DNA of 32,303 nt from Bacteroidota bacterium (GTDB taxonomy: Bacteria > Bacteroidota > Bacteroidia > Flavobacteriales > Flavobacteriaceae). Shown in pieces: positions 1 through 8,173 of this stretch. The stretch's first letter is position 1, and each line of letters opens with the position of its first letter. The notes beneath the pieces are model-generated. The model was given only the letters and a program-made list of their open reading frames with translations, was not told the DNA's origin and searched no databases. The stretch lies in the NCBI GenBank assembly GCA_029561105.1, contig JAKQJQ010000347.1, forward strand, positions 1-32,303. The letters run 5' to 3'. The translations under genes were made by a program, and so were the position numbers.

Positions 1-299
1 TCTACAAAATCGGCGTCCGAAATGCCACTGTGATCAGTAATATAATTTTCAAGAGTGGTATTGTCGAGCTCCAGGGTTGGTTTTTTTAGGATGTTGTAAA
101 AAGGTATCGATAGCGAGACCACCAATACCGCTGCTGCAGCATACATCCAATTGCTCTTTTTCCGGTTAATAGGAATCACCGTGCGATCTTCATCCTGAAG
201 TTTTTGCAGCATTTTTGAAGAAAAATCGTCAAAATAATGCTCTGGGATTTTGAATCCCGAAGACGTTTTTGGCTGCTGGTCTATTTCAAATTTACTCAT
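1..299 (-). CDS. Membrane protein downstream of an ECF sigma factor, putative anti-sigma factor (partial, 3' end off the window)
   Basis: An open frame begins at ATG 299 (minus) and stays open to the left edge, giving at least 99 residues. The N-terminus (about 45 residues, beginning MSKFEIDQQPKTSSGF) is hydrophilic and includes PEHYFDDFSSKMLQKL. One membrane segment follows (WMYAAAAVLVVSLSIPFY, about residues 49-66), and the rest would be periplasmic. The gene starts 30 nt after the stop of the sigma factor on the same strand, the usual position for a cognate membrane anti-sigma factor. No zinc-finger or FecR signature is visible, so the anti-sigma role is inferred from position and topology only. 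The C-terminus is missing. Confidence 0.75.
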   Translation of the reverse strand, partial: MSKFEIDQQPKTSSGFKIPEHYFDDFSSKMLQKLQDEDRTVIPINRKKSNWMYAAAAVLVVSLSIPFYNILKKPTLELDNTTLENYITDHSGISDADFV

Positions 300-329
300 G
301 GCTTTTGGACGTGATTAGTCATTAATGGT

Positions 330-869
330 TTAACTGGCGTTCATGAAATTCTCAATTTTCTTCACCGCATGATGATAAGAGGCCTTGAGCGCTCCTACCG
401 ATGTACCCAGTATTTCAGACATCTCTTCATATTTGATTTCCTCAAAATAACGCATCTTAAAAACGAGCTGTTGTTTCTCTGGCAGCAATACAATCGCTTT
501 TTGCAATTTGAGTTGGATTTCACTGCCATCAAAATAATCGTCTGCCCGCAAATTGTCGACCGCTTTGGTTTGCAGCGCCTCACTTGTTGTGCCTCCGCGT
601 TTGGCTTTCTGGCTCAGGAAAGTAAGGGATTCATTGGTGGCAATGCGGTACATCCAAGAAAAAAGTTTGCTTTCCCCTTTAAAATCCTTGAGGTGTCTGA
701 ATACTTTAATGAAGGTGTTTTGCAGTACATCATCGGCATCATCATGATTGAGCACGATGTTTCGGATATGGCTGTACAACGGCCGCTGGTAATCAGACAA
801 CAGCTTTTGAAACGCCTCGTTTTGCGTTTTTGGGTCGAGCAGCAGCAGTATGAAATCCTTTTCTTCCAA
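330..869 (-). CDS. RNA polymerase ECF-type sigma-70 factor
   Basis: 179 residues. Region 2 spans about residues 22-85, with the core-binding segment DADDVLQNTFIKVFRHL and the -10 recognition segment SWMYRIATNES. Region 4 spans about 122-175, with the helix-turn-helix YEEMSEILGTSVGALKASYH. The linker is short and there is no region 1 or 3, as in extracytoplasmic-function sigma factors. It is followed on the same strand, 30 nt later, by a one-TM protein that may hold it at the membrane. The ATG at 869 gives the normal family length. The regulon cannot be read from the sequence. Confidence 0.95.
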   Translation of the reverse strand: MEEKDFILLLLDPKTQNEAFQKLLSDYQRPLYSHIRNIVLNHDDADDVLQNTFIKVFRHLKDFKGESKLFSWMYRIATNESLTFLSQKAKRGGTTSEALQTKAVDNLRADDYFDGSEIQLKLQKAIVLLPEKQQLVFKMRYFEEIKYEEMSEILGTSVGALKASYHHAVKKIENFMNAS

Positions 870-928
870 AGAAATTTTTTTGGTTAGAGTAGCCGCTTGT
901 CTAAAGGTTTAATGCTGACGTGAAATTT

Positions 929-2074
929 TTAAGGCGTGGCGGTTTCTACCGGTTTGGCAGCAGGGCTTTCGGTGGCTGGTGTTGCGTTTGTTTTTGGTGT
1001 GCTCGCTTGGGTATTGGGTTCGCCTTGCGGAGTTTGGGTTCGTGTGGGCATCGAAACTCTTGGTTGAATCGGGATGTAAATTTCTGTAATCCATTGTGAA
1101 GGATAAGCCACTTCGCGGATGCTTTTAGAATACAATTCGAGCGATGCGCCGTCTGGACTTTGCGTAAGGTGATTGGTGTCAATGTAAACAAAAGTCTTGT
1201 CCCATGCCGATTTGAGGTGCGAGTAATCGCCCTTGAGCGTCGTCTTAACCGCTGTAAAAGAGCCTAGTTTCCCAACCGAAACGTCGCTGCCTTCGCTAAC
1301 AAAAATCTCTTCCTTAAGCGGGATACACACAGACAATCTCGTAATGCCTTTTGCCGCATCATAGGTGTGGTATAAAACGAAAGGCTTGCCGTTCATTGCA
1401 ATCTTGTTTTTGGCAAAGAAATGTACGAGCCTTGACATCATGATGCGCAGGTTTTTAGGCACGTCCGAAATCTTGCTGGTGATGGTTTGTTTGAGATAAT
1501 AACCGCCTATTTTCTGTACGATTCCGTTGACTTTGATGTTGTAGGTCTTGAGTTCATAGTCGAGCGTTTTGTCTAAATTGGTGAGACTTTTTTCAAACAT
1601 ATTTCCAATCACGCGGTCTGCACCGCCCCGAAACACACTGTGGATCTTGAAATTGAAACCCATCCGACCTTTAGAACGCCAGGTCACTTTGGTACCACCA
1701 ACGGTATCTTTAAACGTCCATTGTACATTGGCTGCCGAACCTTTGAAATTCATTTTCTGGGAAATGCTTTCGTTTTCCTTGACTGTAATAGTTTTAGAAT
1801 CGCCGCCGTCGCCGTCAAGAGTCCAGGAATATGATGCGCCTTTGCCCGAAGTGTCTCTGCCATAATTGTATTGGGCGCCGGGATTTTCTTTCTCCCACGA
1901 GGCAAAGGTTTCCCAATTCCGGTAGTCGTTCACATAATTGAAAACGGTAGTTCTGGGTGATTTGATGATGGCCGTTCTCGAAACATTGAAATCGCCTTTC
2001 TGCGTAGCTACATATACCGACGTGGCAAACATGGCAAGCAAAAGCAGCAGAAAAATATATTTGACAATTCTCAT
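929..2074 (-). CDS. SRPBCC family protein with C-terminal GyrI-like domain
   Basis: 381 residues. Residues 1-24 form a single N-terminal membrane anchor. An SRPBCC/polyketide-cyclase-like domain follows (about 28-170: VSRTAIIKSPRTTVFNYVND, then WTFKDTVGGTKVTWRSKGRM). A second domain (about 195-345) resembles GyrI-like or effector-binding modules (FVLYHTYDAAKGITRLSVCI). The last 35 or so residues are a low-complexity Pro/Thr/Ala tail, likely unstructured. SRPBCC and GyrI-like folds bind hydrophobic ligands, but the ligand is unknown. The gene is divergent from the dipeptidyl-peptidase III gene, with 128 nt between them. Confidence 0.85.
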   Translation of the reverse strand: MRIVKYIFLLLLLAMFATSVYVATQKGDFNVSRTAIIKSPRTTVFNYVNDYRNWETFASWEKENPGAQYNYGRDTSGKGASYSWTLDGDGGDSKTITVKENESISQKMNFKGSAANVQWTFKDTVGGTKVTWRSKGRMGFNFKIHSVFRGGADRVIGNMFEKSLTNLDKTLDYELKTYNIKVNGIVQKIGGYYLKQTITSKISDVPKNLRIMMSRLVHFFAKNKIAMNGKPFVLYHTYDAAKGITRLSVCIPLKEEIFVSEGSDVSVGKLGSFTAVKTTLKGDYSHLKSAWDKTFVYIDTNHLTQSPDGASLELYSKSIREVAYPSQWITEIYIPIQPRVSMPTRTQTPQGEPNTQASTPKTNATPATESPAAKPVETATP

Positions 2075-2169
2075 AGGTCGGTTTTGTGTCGTAAAGTTAA
2101 AAATTTAATCGATAGCAGCGGGAGATAATTTCTGCGTGAATTTATCCCCGTTTCAACACACGGATTGTC

Positions 2170-2177
2170 TATATTTG
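2170..2177 (+). promoter_or_regulatory. Bacteroidota -7 promoter element for the dipeptidyl-peptidase gene
   Basis: TATATTTG matches the TAnnTTTG consensus exactly and lies 25 nt ahead of the ATG at 2203, so a start site near 2184 is expected. No clear -33 TTTG is present at the usual distance. Confidence 0.6.
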
Positions 2178-2202
2178 TAAGCATAACAAAAACGGTTTTA
2201 CG

Positions 2203-4227
2203 ATGAAATTATTACAATTAGCCTGTGTTTTCCTGGCGGTAGGTTTTTTAAATCCTGGCCATGCACAACAAAAGAATAAAGCTTTAAAGCCAGCGCCTTT
2301 CAATCATAATGTGGAGGAGTTCGCAGATATCAAAGTACTCCGTTACCAGGTTCCCGGTTTCGAGAAACTCACGCTCAAAGAGCAAAAACTGGTGTATTAC
2401 CTCACGCAGGCGGGAACATCGGGACGCGATATCATGTGGGACCAAAATTACAAACACAACCTAAGGATTCGCAAGGCTTTAGAGCATATTTATGTGAATT
2501 ACAAAGGCGATAGAAAATCGGCCGATTGGAAGAAGTTCACCGTTTACCTCAAACGTGTATGGTTCTCTAACGGGATTCACCACCATTACTCGAGTGATAA
2601 AATAAAGCCCGAGTTTTCACGCGACTATTTTAATCTACTTCTCAAGGCAACTAAAACCAAACTCGACGCCAATTTTGCCGACATTTTATTCAATGATGCC
2701 GATGCCAAGAAAGTCAACCTCGATGAATCTAAAGGGCTGCTTGCTGGCTCGGCGGTGAATTTCTATGACAAGGGCGTCACTGTGCAGGAAGTAGAAGATT
2801 TTTACAAAAACATGAAAAGCCCCGATCCGGCCAAACCCTATTCCTACGGGCTCAACTCAAAACTCATTCGCAATGCCAATGGCCAGCTTGAGGAAAAGGT
2901 CTGGAAAAGCGGCGGAATGTACGGCCCTGCAATAGACAAAATCATCTACTGGCTCGAAAAAGCCAAAGGCGTAGCCGAGAATAAAAAGCAAGGCGATGCC
3001 CTTGGGTTGCTCATCGATTTCTACAAAACCGGAAGCCTCAAAACCTGGGACGATTACAATATTGCCTGGTTGCAGGCTACAGAGGGCAATATCGATTACA
3101 TCAACGGCTTTATCGAAGTGTATAACGATCCGCTGGGTTACCGCGGTTCGCAGGAGGGCGTAGTGCAAATCAAGGATTTCGATATGTCGGCCAAGATGGA
3201 AGTCGTCTCTAAAAATGCACAATGGTTCGAAGACAACTCGCCGCTCATGCCCGAACACAAAAAATCAAACGTCGTCGGGATTTCATACAAAACTGTAATT
3301 GTCGCCGGCGAATCGGCCGATTCGTCACCGAGCACACCCATTGGGGTTAACCTTCCGAATGCCGACTGGATCCGCGATGTTTACGGTTCTAAATCAGTTT
3401 CACTAGGAAACATCATTGATGCGTACGCCAAATCGGGCGGCAAAGGGAAATTGCTTGAATTTGCCAATGATCCAGAAGAAATTGCGCTTGCCGAGAAATA
3501 TGGTGAATTGGGCGATAAGTTGCATACGGCGCTGCATGAAGTAGTGGGTCACGCTTCGGGACGCATCAATGCAGGTGTTGGGACGCCAAAAGAAACCCTG
3601 AAAAGTTATGCGTCGACACTTGAAGAAGGCCGTGCCGATTTGGTGGGATTGTATTACCTGTACAATCCAAAACTGCAAGAATTGGGCTTGGTTGATGACT
3701 GGAAAAAGGTTGGGATGGAATCTTACGACAGTTACATTAGAAACGGACTGATGACGCAATTGGTAAGACTAGAACTCGGTGCCAACATTGAGGAGGCGCA
3801 TATGAGAAACCGCCAGTGGGTTAGTGCCTGGGCTTTTGAAAAAGGTAAAAAAGACAATGTAATCGAAAAAATTACCCGTAACGGAAAGACCTATTTCAAC
3901 ATTACCGATTATGAAAAATTACATGCGTTGTTTGGCGAGTTGCTCCGTGAGGTACAGCGCATCAAATCGGAGGGAGATTACGAAGCCGGTAAAAACCTGG
4001 TGGAGAATTACGGCGTTAAGGTAGACCAGAAAATCCATGCCGAGGTTTTGGAGCGCAACAAACAATTCCCGTCGCCACCTTACAGTGGTTTTGTCAACCC
4101 GGTGCTGGTCCCGAAAATGGATAAGAAGGGCAACATCATTTCAATCCAGGTGACACAGCCCAAATCATTTGCCGAGCAGATGCTCAACTATTCTAAGAAT
4201 TTCGGGTTTTTACCGTTGGACAATTGA
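2203..4227 (+). CDS. Dipeptidyl-peptidase III-like zinc metallopeptidase (family M49), exported
   Basis: 674 residues with a signal peptide (MKLLQLACVFLAVGFLNPGHA, cleavage probably near AHA/QQK). The M49 zinc motif HExxGH is present as HEVVGH at residues 445-450. The third ligand motif, EExRA(E/D), is present as EEGRAD at 474-479; animal enzymes have HELLGH and EECRAE. M49 enzymes release dipeptides from the N-terminus of oligopeptides. The signal peptide suggests it acts in the periplasm, where it may trim imported peptides. It is monocistronic, with a TAnnTTTG promoter upstream and a strong hairpin terminator 19 nt after the stop. The length is normal for the family. Confidence 0.95.
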   Translation: MKLLQLACVFLAVGFLNPGHAQQKNKALKPAPFNHNVEEFADIKVLRYQVPGFEKLTLKEQKLVYYLTQAGTSGRDIMWDQNYKHNLRIRKALEHIYVNYKGDRKSADWKKFTVYLKRVWFSNGIHHHYSSDKIKPEFSRDYFNLLLKATKTKLDANFADILFNDADAKKVNLDESKGLLAGSAVNFYDKGVTVQEVEDFYKNMKSPDPAKPYSYGLNSKLIRNANGQLEEKVWKSGGMYGPAIDKIIYWLEKAKGVAENKKQGDALGLLIDFYKTGSLKTWDDYNIAWLQATEGNIDYINGFIEVYNDPLGYRGSQEGVVQIKDFDMSAKMEVVSKNAQWFEDNSPLMPEHKKSNVVGISYKTVIVAGESADSSPSTPIGVNLPNADWIRDVYGSKSVSLGNIIDAYAKSGGKGKLLEFANDPEEIALAEKYGELGDKLHTALHEVVGHASGRINAGVGTPKETLKSYASTLEEGRADLVGLYYLYNPKLQELGLVDDWKKVGMESYDSYIRNGLMTQLVRLELGANIEEAHMRNRQWVSAWAFEKGKKDNVIEKITRNGKTYFNITDYEKLHALFGELLREVQRIKSEGDYEAGKNLVENYGVKVDQKIHAEVLERNKQFPSPPYSGFVNPVLVPKMDKKGNIISIQVTQPKSFAEQMLNYSKNFGFLPLDN

Positions 4228-4245
4228 TATAAACCTATAGCAAAT

Positions 4246-4276
4246 AAAAACGCCGGCTTTTGACCGGCGTTTTTTA
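4246..4276. terminator. Bidirectional intrinsic terminator
   Basis: The stem is CGCCGG/CCGGCG with a CTTTTGA loop, flanked by A5 on the left and T6 on the right. It can therefore end transcription of the peptidase gene (plus) and of the small membrane-protein gene (minus). Confidence 0.9.
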
Positions 4277-4304
4277 TACAGATATTCAGCGCAGCGAATT
4301 GTAG

Positions 4305-4493
4305 CTAGCGTTTCATCAAAATCTTGAGCACGAAAAGCAGCCCGATAAAAAGCAAAAAAGCAATGAGTACTTTGTAATTCCCGCGATAGAAAATTTTGTG
4401 TGTGGCTACGTCCTTTTTATACGCGAAAATCATTACGATCACGAAAGCGACAAAAAATAAGGCTGCAAAAACGAGTTGTCCGGTGCTAAACAT
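4305..4493 (-). CDS. Small two-TM membrane protein, unknown function
   Basis: 62 residues, MFSTGQLVFA... to ...LKILMKR. It has two hydrophobic segments (about 8-24 and 42-58) joined by a basic loop containing YKKDVATHKIFYRGNYK. A longer in-frame reading that begins further upstream is antisense to the MazG-like gene and is rejected. A perfect -7 element (TACCTTTG at 4519-4512) lies just upstream of ATG 4493, which fixes the short start. It shares a bidirectional promoter region with the MazG-like gene. I do not recognise a characterised family. Confidence 0.7.
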   Translation of the reverse strand: MFSTGQLVFAALFFVAFVIVMIFAYKKDVATHKIFYRGNYKVLIAFLLFIGLLFVLKILMKR

Positions 4494-4511
4494 GTTTAAA
4501 ACTATTTGTTG

Positions 4512-4519
4512 CAAAGGTA
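4512..4519 (-). promoter_or_regulatory. -7 promoter element for the 62-aa membrane protein
   Basis: Read on the minus strand, TACCTTTG is a full TAnnTTTG match 18 nt upstream of ATG 4493. It rules out the long upstream extension of this frame. Confidence 0.55.
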
Positions 4520-4571
4520 GCCAAATGTGTGTGAAAGTTGCTATTTTGCGATGGTAATTAATCCAGAAATC

Positions 4572-4955
4572 ATGCAAAAACAACTTAACGCCGTTAAGGA
4601 ATTCCATACCGCTTTTGCCATTGGGCACAGTGAAACCCCAAGGGCCGATTTGGGCGAAATCAAAAACCTCTTGCGCTTTAACCTCATGAAAGAAGAAAAT
4701 GAGGAATACCTGGAAGCGGTACAAAACAACGACCTTGTAGAAATAGCCGACGCCTTGGGCGACATGATGTACATTTTGTGCGGGACAATCATTGAACATG
4801 GCCTGCAACATAAGATAGAAGAAGTGTTCGATGAAATCCAACGCAGCAATATGAGCAAACTCGGCGCCGACGGCCAACCGATTTACCGCGAAGATGGGAA
4901 GGTGATGAAAGGACCTAATTATTTTAAGCCGGATTTTTCGAGGATTATTGGGTAG
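4572..4955 (+). CDS. MazG-like nucleoside triphosphate pyrophosphohydrolase family protein
   Basis: 127 residues from the chosen start MQKQLNAVKEFHTAF. The all-alpha NTP-PPase metal motif ExxE...ExxD is visible as EENEEY (41-46) and EIADALGD (57-64). The rest matches this small single-domain subgroup (YILCGTIIEHGLQ, DEIQRSNMSKLGADGQP, KGPNYFKPDF). The family hydrolyses NTPs or related nucleotides to NMP and PPi, often as housecleaning; the real substrate is unknown. In-frame starts also exist at 4527 and 4551, but a -7-like element (TATTTTG, 4542-4548) lies between them and the downstream ATG, so 4572 is preferred. The stop codon TAG is also the first triplet of a repeat array. Confidence 0.85.
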   Translation: MQKQLNAVKEFHTAFAIGHSETPRADLGEIKNLLRFNLMKEENEEYLEAVQNNDLVEIADALGDMMYILCGTIIEHGLQHKIEEVFDEIQRSNMSKLGADGQPIYREDGKVMKGPNYFKPDFSRIIG

Positions 4956-5038
4956 AGACGGCTGCGCCTACAGAGACGCTCCGCTGTAGAGACGCTTCGC
5001 TACAGAGACGCTTCGCTATAGAAACGACTTCGCCTATA
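4953..5038 (+). repeat. Short tandem purine-rich repeat array (left arm)
   Basis: About five degenerate 16-18 bp units of the form AGAGACGCTTCGCTAC, beginning exactly at the TAG stop codon of the MazG-like gene. The first unit, TAGAGACGGCTGCGCCT, recurs inverted at the ilvE stop (5187-5203). Each unit contains a small self-complementary GC core. Confidence 0.85.
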
Positions 5039-5064
5039 GATTGGTCTATTTGAAATTTTCAGAC

Positions 5065-5100
5065 AAAAAAACCGGAAGCATCAGAGCATCCGGTTTTTTT
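5065..5100. terminator. Bidirectional terminator between convergent genes
   Basis: The stem is AAAACCGGA/TCCGGTTTT with A-run and T-run flanks, placed at the centre of the inverted repeat arrays. It can serve both the MazG-like gene (plus) and ilvE (minus). Confidence 0.85.
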
Positions 5101-5123
5101 ATTTTTCGAAATTTGTACGTTTC

Positions 5124-5203
5124 TTTCTATAGCGTAGCGTTTCTATAGCCCGCAGGGCGTCTCTACAGCGCGCAGCGCGTTTCTAAAGGCGCAGCCGTCT
5201 CTA
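5124..5203 (-). repeat. Short tandem purine-rich repeat array (right arm, inverted)
   Basis: Read on the minus strand, four or more degenerate units begin exactly at the ilvE stop codon with TAGAGACGGCTGCGCCT. AAACGCGCTGCGCGC-, AGACGCCCTGCGGGC- and AAACGCTACGC-type units follow. Several units are near-perfect GC palindromes. The array mirrors 4953-5038 around the terminator. Confidence 0.85.
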
Positions 5204-6268
5204 AATCTTGACCGTCCAACCAAAAGTATCCTCAGCCAATTTGTATTGGATGTTTGTCAACTTCGACTTGAGTTCTAAAGCCATCGGTTTTTCAAGTTTG
5301 GGCAATTCGTAGTAAACGTCCTGATACGAGAATCCGGCGATAGGATTGACGACGGCTGCGGTTCCGGCGCCAAAAATTTCCTTGAGGCTACCATCCTTCA
5401 TGCCTGCTACGAGTTCTGAAACCAAAACCGAGCGTTCTTCTACGGCAATGCCTTCTCTTTTGGCAAGCGCGATAAGGCTTTTTCTGGTGACGCCGTCAAG
5501 AATCCTTTCGCTCACAGGAGCAGTAACCAAAGTGTCGTTAATCCTGAAGAACACGTTCATGGTGCCGGCTTCTTCGAGTTTGGTGTGCGTGGCATCGTCG
5601 GTCCAGATGACTTGCTGAAATCCTTTTTCGTTGGCGAGTTTGGTTGGGTAGAATTGTGCTGAATAGTTCCCGGCCGCTTTGGCTGCACCGATACCACCGT
5701 TGGCGGCGCGGCTGTAATGCTCGGCAATCAATACCTTCACTTCGCCAGAATAATAAGCTTTGGCGGGCGAGAGGATAATCATGAAACGGAATTGCGTGGA
5801 TGGCGCGGCAACGACACCACTACCTATGGCAATCATAAAAGGCCTGATGTATAAGGTGTTTCCGAGTCCGAATTTGACCCAGTCGCGTTCCAGATCGATG
5901 AGTTGGTGTAAGCCGCTCATGAAGATATCTTCGGGAATTTCGGGCATCGCCATACGTACGGCCGATTTGTTCAGACGGTCGAGGTTTTGGTCTGGACGGA
6001 AAAGCCAAACATCACCGGCTTGGTCCTTATAGGCTTTCATGCCTTCAAAAATCGCCTGGCCGTAATGGAACACTTTTGCTGATGGATCGAGCAAAAAAGG
6101 CTCATAAGGTTTGATTTGTGGTTTGTGCCATTTTCCTTCGCGGAAATCACACACAAACATATGATCGGTGAAGACGCTCCCGAAAATCAGGTTGTTAAAA
6201 TCAACCGAGTCTATTTTAGACGAAGGCGCTTTGATTATATCGATTTCGTGCGTAATATTTGAACTCAT
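5201..6268 (-). CDS. ilvE: Branched-chain amino acid aminotransferase (class IV PLP)
   Basis: 355 residues. It transfers the amino group between glutamate and the 2-oxo acids of Val, Leu and Ile. The PLP lysine is K197 in GIGAAKAAGNYSAQF, followed by the conserved LEEAGTMNVFF stretch (231-241) and IFGAGTAAVVNPI near the C-terminus. The N-terminal HYGQAIFEGMKAY (68-80) is typical of the long bacterial/eukaryotic BCAT subgroup, and the length fits. It is monocistronic and convergent with the MazG-like gene. The TAG stop is shared with a repeat unit. Confidence 0.95.
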   Translation of the reverse strand: MSSNITHEIDIIKAPSSKIDSVDFNNLIFGSVFTDHMFVCDFREGKWHKPQIKPYEPFLLDPSAKVFHYGQAIFEGMKAYKDQAGDVWLFRPDQNLDRLNKSAVRMAMPEIPEDIFMSGLHQLIDLERDWVKFGLGNTLYIRPFMIAIGSGVVAAPSTQFRFMIILSPAKAYYSGEVKVLIAEHYSRAANGGIGAAKAAGNYSAQFYPTKLANEKGFQQVIWTDDATHTKLEEAGTMNVFFRINDTLVTAPVSERILDGVTRKSLIALAKREGIAVEERSVLVSELVAGMKDGSLKEIFGAGTAAVVNPIAGFSYQDVYYELPKLEKPMALELKSKLTNIQYKLAEDTFGWTVKI

Positions 6269-6412
6269 TTAAGTAGTGGTTTTTGATTGAAATTACGTTC
6301 AATTAACTGAAATTCAGTAATTTGAAAAATAAGCTCAAATGAAATTAATATTATGGTTTTGGTTGGGGCTAAAATAATAAAATTAAAGCGTTCCTTGTAT
6401 CAATAAACCTTT

Positions 6413-6420
6413 TATTTTTG
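6413..6420 (+). promoter_or_regulatory. -7 promoter element for the DUF4920 operon
   Basis: TATTTTTG matches TAnnTTTG. A start site near 6427 would leave a leader of about 33 nt before ATG 6460 and exclude the in-frame upstream TTG at 6418 as a start. Confidence 0.55.
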
Positions 6421-6459
6421 TTGAAGAAAAACAGAAGTCGAACCACTAAAACCATTAAA

Positions 6460-6921
6460 ATGAAGAGAATTATTGTCCTGTTTGTCCTGCTTGCTACAGC
6501 AACTTCATGGAGCCAAGCAAAGTACGCGTCATTCGGAAAGAAAATCACCAAAGAAGGGGCCATTACCAAGGAACAGATGAATGCCAAATATGCCAAACTC
6601 AAAAAAGGCGATACCGTCAATGTGAAATTTGTCTCTAAGATCAATGATGTGTGTTCTAAGAAAGGCTGTTGGATGAACCTCGACCTGGGTAAAGGCGAAA
6701 AGGCATTCGTGAAATTCAAGGATTATGCGTTCTTCATGCCGCTCAATTCGGCGGGAAGCGAAGCCATCGTTAACGGAAAGGCGTTTGTAAGTGTTGAGAG
6801 TGTTGAAGAATTGAGGCATTATGCAAAGGATGCAGGGAAATCAAAAGCCGAAATCGAGAAAATCACCAAACCCGAAAGGTCTTATGGGTTCATGGCCGAC
6901 GGTGTGCTAATTAAAGAATAA
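6460..6921 (+). CDS. DUF4920 domain-containing exported protein
   Basis: 153 residues with a signal peptide (MKRIIVLFVLLATATSWSQA). The mature part carries the DUF4920 signature VNVKFVSKINDVCSKKGCWM with a CSKKGC cysteine pair, then KAFVKFKDYAFFMP. Its function is unknown; the fold and the Cys pair could suit metal or redox chemistry in the periplasm, which is inference. The start follows the -7 element and directly gives a signal peptide. Its stop overlaps the start of the next gene (TAATG), implying translational coupling. Confidence 0.85.
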   Translation: MKRIIVLFVLLATATSWSQAKYASFGKKITKEGAITKEQMNAKYAKLKKGDTVNVKFVSKINDVCSKKGCWMNLDLGKGEKAFVKFKDYAFFMPLNSAGSEAIVNGKAFVSVESVEELRHYAKDAGKSKAEIEKITKPERSYGFMADGVLIKE

Positions 6922-7385
6922 TGAAAAAGTATTTGTTGGTTTTGGGTTTCATCGCCCTTTTTTCTTGTGCCAAAAAGCAGGAAAAAGCGACAGCTGAGAC
7001 GACGGCAGCGCAGGAAAAATGTACCGACACCACCAAAGGCAAAAGCCGTTTTGAGATGTACGAAATGTCTGAAATGGCAGCGCTCATGGAAAAGATGTAT
7101 GCCGACAACCAGAAGCTCAAGGAACGCATCAAAAAAGGCGAAAAGATAGGCGAATTCCCAAGCCATTTCTTGGAAATCCACAAGGCGGTGATGACCGATG
7201 AAAGTGACAATGATGCTTTTTTCAAATCGCAAGCCGATGTTTTTATCAATTCCCAGAAAATGATTTACGAAGACCCAACCAATGCCAAGCAACATTTCAA
7301 CGATGGGGTGGATGCTTGTGTGGCTTGCCATCAGGTGAAATGTGCCGGGCCGATCCAGAGAATCAAAAAGCTGTATATTAAATAA
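6921..7385 (+). CDS. Lipoprotein with a single c-type heme motif, unknown function
   Basis: 154 residues. The signal peptide ends in the lipobox LFSC, with lipidated Cys16. A charged, helical middle follows (FEMYEMSEMAALMEKMYADN). Near the C-terminus is CVACH (C133, C136, H137), the CxxCH signature for covalent heme c attachment. A small helical protein with CxxCH at its C-terminal end recalls cytochrome c556/c'-like four-helix folds; that is inference. It is coupled by one-base TAATG overlaps to the DUF4920 gene upstream and mnmD downstream. Confidence 0.8.
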   Translation: MKKYLLVLGFIALFSCAKKQEKATAETTAAQEKCTDTTKGKSRFEMYEMSEMAALMEKMYADNQKLKERIKKGEKIGEFPSHFLEIHKAVMTDESDNDAFFKSQADVFINSQKMIYEDPTNAKQHFNDGVDACVACHQVKCAGPIQRIKKLYIK

Positions 7386-8047
7386 TGAAACGCGAGATCA
7401 TCCGTACCGCCGACGGCTCGACCACCATCCGTTTGGCCGATTGGGATGAACACTACCACTCTAAGCACGGTGCCATACAGGAAGCGCAGCACGTTTTTAT
7501 CAAGAACGGGTTGGCGCTTTTTTCAAACCGTGAACTTTCTGTTCTGGAAATCGGTTTTGGGACAGGCCTCAATGCACTGATTACTTTTCTCGAAGCCAGT
7601 AAGCTCGGTTTGACTATTAATTATGTTGGAGTAGAAGCATACCCGGTTTTGCCCGAAGAAGTAGCGTTGATGAATTATGTAGAGGAACTGCAAGCGAAGG
7701 AATACGACGCTGTTTTCAAACGGATGCACCAATCGGATTGGCAGATCGCGGTGCCATTGCGGGAGGATTTTACCTTAACCAAACGCCAGCAATTCTTTGA
7801 CACGATAGACGACCTGGCCGCCTATGATTTAATCTACTTTGACGCCTTTGGCTACCGTGTACAACCTGAATTGTGGAGCACCGAAATTTTCAGGAAGATG
7901 TACAATGCAATGAAACCAAACGGAATTTTGGTCACTTATGCGGCGCGAGGCGTTGTGAAGCGCAGCATGATGGAAGTGGGATTTACCGTTGAGAAGCTAG
8001 CAGGCCCGCCGGGAAAAAGAGAAATGTTTCGTGCAAAGAAATATTAG
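7385..8047 (+). CDS. mnmD: tRNA 5-methylaminomethyl-2-thiouridine methyltransferase MnmD
   Basis: 220 residues. It corresponds to the methyltransferase half of MnmC (the DUF752 domain), which makes the last methylation of (c)mnm5s2U at the wobble position. Visible signatures are the N-terminal GSTTIRLADWDEHYHSKHGA, the SAM motif VLEIGFGTGLNA (about 54-65), and DLIYFDAFGYRVQPELWS (about 154-171), followed by PNGILVTYAARGVVKRSM. The FAD oxidase half of MnmC is absent, as expected for stand-alone MnmD proteins. The start overlaps the upstream stop by one base. Confidence 0.93.
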   Translation: MKREIIRTADGSTTIRLADWDEHYHSKHGAIQEAQHVFIKNGLALFSNRELSVLEIGFGTGLNALITFLEASKLGLTINYVGVEAYPVLPEEVALMNYVEELQAKEYDAVFKRMHQSDWQIAVPLREDFTLTKRQQFFDTIDDLAAYDLIYFDAFGYRVQPELWSTEIFRKMYNAMKPNGILVTYAARGVVKRSMMEVGFTVEKLAGPPGKREMFRAKKY

Positions 8048-8173
8048 AGTTGTCTCAAATGTTTCGTGCAACGAAAAATTAGATGTAGTGAACAGAGACA
8101 CACGCGAATGGCAAGAATTTGCATGGATAGAGGGCTGACCGATAGCTGTGCAAACGACTATAAAAACAGAACC

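Noticed and set aside
4494..4877. Upstream extension of the 62-aa membrane protein to a 190-residue frame
   Set aside because: It runs antisense through the whole MazG-like gene and past a perfect -7 promoter element; only the last 62 residues look like a protein.
4953..5203. Possible CRISPR array
   Set aside because: Units are 16-20 bp, degenerate and contiguous without unique spacers, they appear in inverted orientation on the two sides, and no cas genes are nearby.
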